Notes under the pieces: model-generated
What the model saw: only the letters and a program-made list of their open reading frames with translations
Database searches by the model: none
Told to the model about the DNA's origin: nothing
From: Opitutia bacterium
Lineage (GTDB): Bacteria > Verrucomicrobiota > Verrucomicrobiia > Opitutales > JABJCN01
Length of the DNA: 64,000 nt
NCBI GenBank assembly: GCA_018668635.1
Contig: JABJCN010000216.1
Coordinates: 1 to 64,000 of the forward strand
Direction of reading: 5' to 3'
Made by a program: the position numbers and the translations under genes
In this document: in pieces, positions 61,629 to 64,000 of the stretch
Layout: each line of letters begins with the position of its first letter
Numbering within the stretch: the stretch's first letter is position 1

Positions 61629-62675
61629 GTGCAACAAACATCGGACATACGCATCACCCAAAACAAAACACTACCCGCTCCGGAAATACTTCGGCAGGAA
61701 ATTGCCAAGACCCCGAAACAGGCAGAATTCGTTTTGGAATCAAGAAAACAAATTGCCAGTTCACTGAATGGCAAAGACGACCGACTCCTTGTCATTGTAG
61801 GTCCATGCTCTATTCATGACACACAAGCTGGGATTGAATACGCAAAAAATCTGGCCGGTCTTTCCCATGAGATTGAGGACCGTATCCTTGTCGCCATGCG
61901 CGTATATTTCGAAAAGCCACGAACAACAGTGGGGTGGAAGGGTCTCATTATGGACCCTGACTTGAACAATACTTGCAACCTGGAAAAAGGTCTCCGAACG
62001 GCTCGCAGTTTCCTTAGGGACATCTTGGACCTCAGACTCCCAACTGCAACCGAACTACTCGACCCAATTACTCCACAATATATTTCAGATTTATTAAGTT
62101 GGACAGCCATAGGAGCGCGCACTACTGAATCGCAGACACATCGTCAGATGGCCAGCGGACTCTCCATGCCTGTGGGGTTCAAAAATGCCACCTCGGGCAA
62201 CGTCAATGCCGCTATAAATGCGATTCTTGCTTCTAGTCAGGAGCAAACATTCCTCGGTATCGATAGAAATGGGAAGGCTTCAGCTGTCACCACCACAGGC
62301 AACCCCGAATGTCACCTCATTCTTCGTGGCGGAGACAATGGAGCAAATTATGATGAACTGTCGGTGCGGAAGGCACAAGACGCCATTGAAGCAGCGGGAA
62401 TTGATACATCCATAATGATAGACTGCAGTCATGCAAACAGCCAAAAGGATCCAGCCAGACAACCTGAAGTCCTTACGGAGATCATACGCCAGTTCAAGGA
62501 CCCAGACCTCCGCGTCTCCAGTGCCATGATTGAAAGTAATCTTCTTCATGGAAGTCAGAAGTTCCCTCCAACTAATGAAACCAAACTGCAGTATGGGCTT
62601 TCAATCACAGATGGTTGCGTTGATTGGAAAACTACAGAAACAATTCTCCGTAAAGCCCACCAAGACCTTTCATAA
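61629..62675 (+). CDS. aroF: 3-deoxy-7-phosphoheptulonate (DAHP) synthase
   Basis: First step of aromatic synthesis from PEP and erythrose-4-phosphate. Class I AroFGH-type: LLVIVGPCSIHD, VAMRVYFEKPRTTVGWKGLIMDP, LPTATELLDPITPQYISDLLSW, GARTTESQTHR, FKNATSG, MIDCSHANSQKD and ESNLLHGSQ. The metal Cys, His, Glu and Asp positions are present. GTG start at 61629. Feedback class (Phe/Tyr/Trp) cannot be told. Followed by mdh 36 bases later. Confidence 0.95.
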   Translation: MQQTSDIRITQNKTLPAPEILRQEIAKTPKQAEFVLESRKQIASSLNGKDDRLLVIVGPCSIHDTQAGIEYAKNLAGLSHEIEDRILVAMRVYFEKPRTTVGWKGLIMDPDLNNTCNLEKGLRTARSFLRDILDLRLPTATELLDPITPQYISDLLSWTAIGARTTESQTHRQMASGLSMPVGFKNATSGNVNAAINAILASSQEQTFLGIDRNGKASAVTTTGNPECHLILRGGDNGANYDELSVRKAQDAIEAAGIDTSIMIDCSHANSQKDPARQPEVLTEIIRQFKDPDLRVSSAMIESNLLHGSQKFPPTNETKLQYGLSITDGCVDWKTTETILRKAHQDLS

Positions 62676-62711
62676 CCAAATAATAATAAATCGAAAAACT
62701 TCCCATAAATT

Positions 62712-63695
62712 ATGACTAAGCCAATCCGAGTCGCCGTAACTGGAGCTGCCGGCCAAATAGGCTACTCCCTCCTCATTCGTATTGCCTCAGGTGCCATGTT
62801 CGGCTCCGACCAACCAGTTGAGCTAAACCTAGTGGAGATACCCAAGGGCATGCAAGCACTTGAGGGTGTTGTTATGGAACTAGATGATTGTGCTTTTCCT
62901 CTCCTCCGAAATATCGTAGCGACCGACAATCTAGACACTGGTTTCAGCGGAGCAAACTGGTGCCTGCTCGTCGGGAGTGTTCCCCGCGGACCAGGCATGG
63001 AGCGGAAGGATTTACTTGGTATCAACGGAAAAATCTTCACTGGACAAGGACAAGCCATCCAAAAAAATGCGGCAGCAGATGTTCGTACCCTCGTCGTTGG
63101 CAACCCTTGTAATACCAACTGCTTGATCGCGATGAATAATGCGAAGGACATCCCCAATGACCGCTGGTTTGCAATGACCCGACTGGATGAGAACCGCGCC
63201 AAAAGCCAGCTTGCACAGAAGGCTGGCGTTCACTCTGAAACAGTCACCAACATGACTATCTGGGGCAATCATTCAGCAACACAATACCCAGATTTCTACA
63301 ACGCCAGAATCAACGGCCAAAATGCTGAAGCTTTGATTGGGGATGAAGCTTGGCTGAAGGATACTTTCATCCCAACAGTCCAACAACGTGGGGCCGCAAT
63401 CATCAAGGCTCGAGGACTCTCCTCCGCAGCTTCAGCTGCCAATGCAGTAGTTGACACGGTCACCTCCCTCACCAACCCAACACCCGAAAGTGATTGGAAC
63501 AGCATTGCTGTCTGTTCTGATGGATCCTACGGAACCCAAAAAGGTCTCATAACTTCGTTCCCCATCCAAGCTGATGGGAAAGGATGTTGGGAAATTGTTC
63601 AGGACGTCCCAGTCAATGATTTCAGTCGAGAGAGAATTGATGCCTCCGTAAAGGAACTGGCTGAAGAATGTGAGATGGTAAGCGATCTGTTATAA
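62712..63695 (+). CDS. mdh: Malate dehydrogenase
   Basis: NAD-dependent TCA cycle enzyme, 327 residues, LDH-like fold of the MDH group found in Thermus, cytosolic eukaryotic and many bacterial species. [13 protein letters not shown] (NAD site), [18 protein letters not shown] (active-site loop), [28 protein letters not shown] (catalytic Arg/Asp) and [12 protein letters not shown] with the catalytic His. ATG 62712. Same strand as aroF, 36 bases away. Confidence 0.95.
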   Translation: MTKPIRVAVTGAAGQIGYSLLIRIASGAMFGSDQPVELNLVEIPKGMQALEGVVMELDDCAFPLLRNIVATDNLDTGFSGANWCLLVGSVPRGPGMERKDLLGINGKIFTGQGQAIQKNAAADVRTLVVGNPCNTNCLIAMNNAKDIPNDRWFAMTRLDENRAKSQLAQKAGVHSETVTNMTIWGNHSATQYPDFYNARINGQNAEALIGDEAWLKDTFIPTVQQRGAAIIKARGLSSAASAANAVVDTVTSLTNPTPESDWNSIAVCSDGSYGTQKGLITSFPIQADGKGCWEIVQDVPVNDFSRERIDASVKELAEECEMVSDLL

Positions 63696-63721
63696 ATTTC
63701 ACTTTACCTTTAGTTTTAGCC

Positions 63722-64000
63722 CTATGGTTTCGACTCAAAGGGTTCTTCGAGTAATTTGACAAGATCTATAGCCTTGGAGACAGGACGCTTGCACTGGTAA
63801 TTCTGACACACGAAGACTTGTGGGATTCCATCCTTGGTCGGAGCTTGAAATTCAGTATAAGGTGCAATTTTTATAATGGAAGTATCGGCTTCCGAAGGTC
63901 GATGAAGAATAACTTTGTTCGGAATAAAATCCTTATGCAAAATCTTTAATAAATTTTGGGTTTGAGGGATATTCAGATCGCCGGCAATGACAATTTCAAG
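63722..64000 (-). CDS. YyaL-like thioredoxin-domain protein (partial, C-terminal end)
   Basis: 92 residues at the C-terminus of a gene running off the right edge (in frame to base 64000). The ending EIVIAGDLN, FIPNKVILHRP and the block PQVFVCQNYQCKRPVSKAIDLVKLLE match the C-terminus of YyaL/DUF255 proteins (large thioredoxin-like plus glycosidase-like fold, human SPATA20 relative). The N-terminal catalytic-looking part is not visible. Function of the family is not established. Confidence 0.72.
   Translation of the reverse strand, partial: LEIVIAGDLNIPQTQNLLKILHKDFIPNKVILHRPSEADTSIIKIAPYTEFQAPTKDGIPQVFVCQNYQCKRPVSKAIDLVKLLEEPFESKP

Noticed and set aside
1-64000. CRISPR arrays, insertion sequences, prophage or toxin-antitoxin modules
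   Set aside because: No repeat-spacer array, transposase, integrase or phage structural protein was found by reading both strands; the gene order is housekeeping.

Overview
The window looks like chromosome of a Gram-negative bacterium of the Verrucomicrobiota, most likely an Opitutae-type (Puniceicoccales-like) marine lineage. What is seen: a meso-diaminopimelate-type MurE (DNPR motif), an LPS Kdo transferase (WaaA), DUF4340/GldG-type ABC cassettes, SufT, a verrucomicrobial-style DxDxDGxxDxWE motif, mixed GC by eye (about 30-60 percent per line), and many starts with no visible Shine-Dalgarno. The phylum call is inference from gene content; no rRNA is present to confirm it. Almost all of the window is housekeeping DNA, densely packed with short or overlapping gene junctions. 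There is no phage, IS element, CRISPR or plasmid gene, and no gene-free stretch longer than about 270 bases.

Layout. 1-7140 (minus): the division and cell wall (dcw) cluster in canonical order mraZ-rsmH-ftsL-ftsI-murE-murF-mraY, read from a promoter with phased MraZ boxes. mraY runs off the left edge and carries a strange insertion. 7332-10912 (plus): tlyA, nadK and a PpiD-like periplasmic chaperone. 10955-12998 (minus): miaA and trpA, the latter preceded by a 40-codon small ORF with a perfect Shine-Dalgarno. 13041-16949 (plus): waaA and a PhnD-PhnC-PhnE importer. 17131-18258: tRNA-His and a MidA-like methyltransferase. 18293-24582: SNF2 ATPase, msrB with a flavin disulfide reductase, hisA, an M42 peptidase. 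24593-28026 (minus): tig-clpP-clpX proteostasis genes. 28166-32705: a thioesterase, and a minus-strand operon of an unknown family, yceH, a small membrane protein and aroK.

32833-39447: sppA, sufT, dus, a DUF151 nuclease-like protein, a GT9 glycosyltransferase and citramalate synthase. 39633-41431: a basic, probably adaptor-like protein followed by an actin-like (MreB/MamK-type) ATPase. 41697-46937: a four-gene ABC/GldG/DUF4340 cassette. 46987-53883: a YgjP-like metallopeptidase, mazG, trpC, a glutaredoxin, a GNAT enzyme, aspartate aminotransferase, a LolA-like protein, secG, asd. 53898-59917: L,D-transpeptidase, DinG-type helicase, PP2C phosphatase with a TPR protein, a nucleotidyltransferase and a GT1-type glycosyltransferase. 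60014-64000: HU, a small protein, YgfZ, DAHP synthase, malate dehydrogenase and the end of a YyaL-like protein.

Themes: envelope biogenesis (dcw, waaA, L,D-transpeptidase, asd, secG, sppA, LolA-like, glycosyltransferases), protein quality control (tig, clpP, clpX, PpiD-like, msrB) and amino-acid synthesis with scattered trp, his, aro and asp genes. The most unusual items are the MraY insertion, the actin-like pair, the small ORF coupled to trpA, the His-rich tail of trigger factor and a possible second MraZ box cluster beside tlyA.
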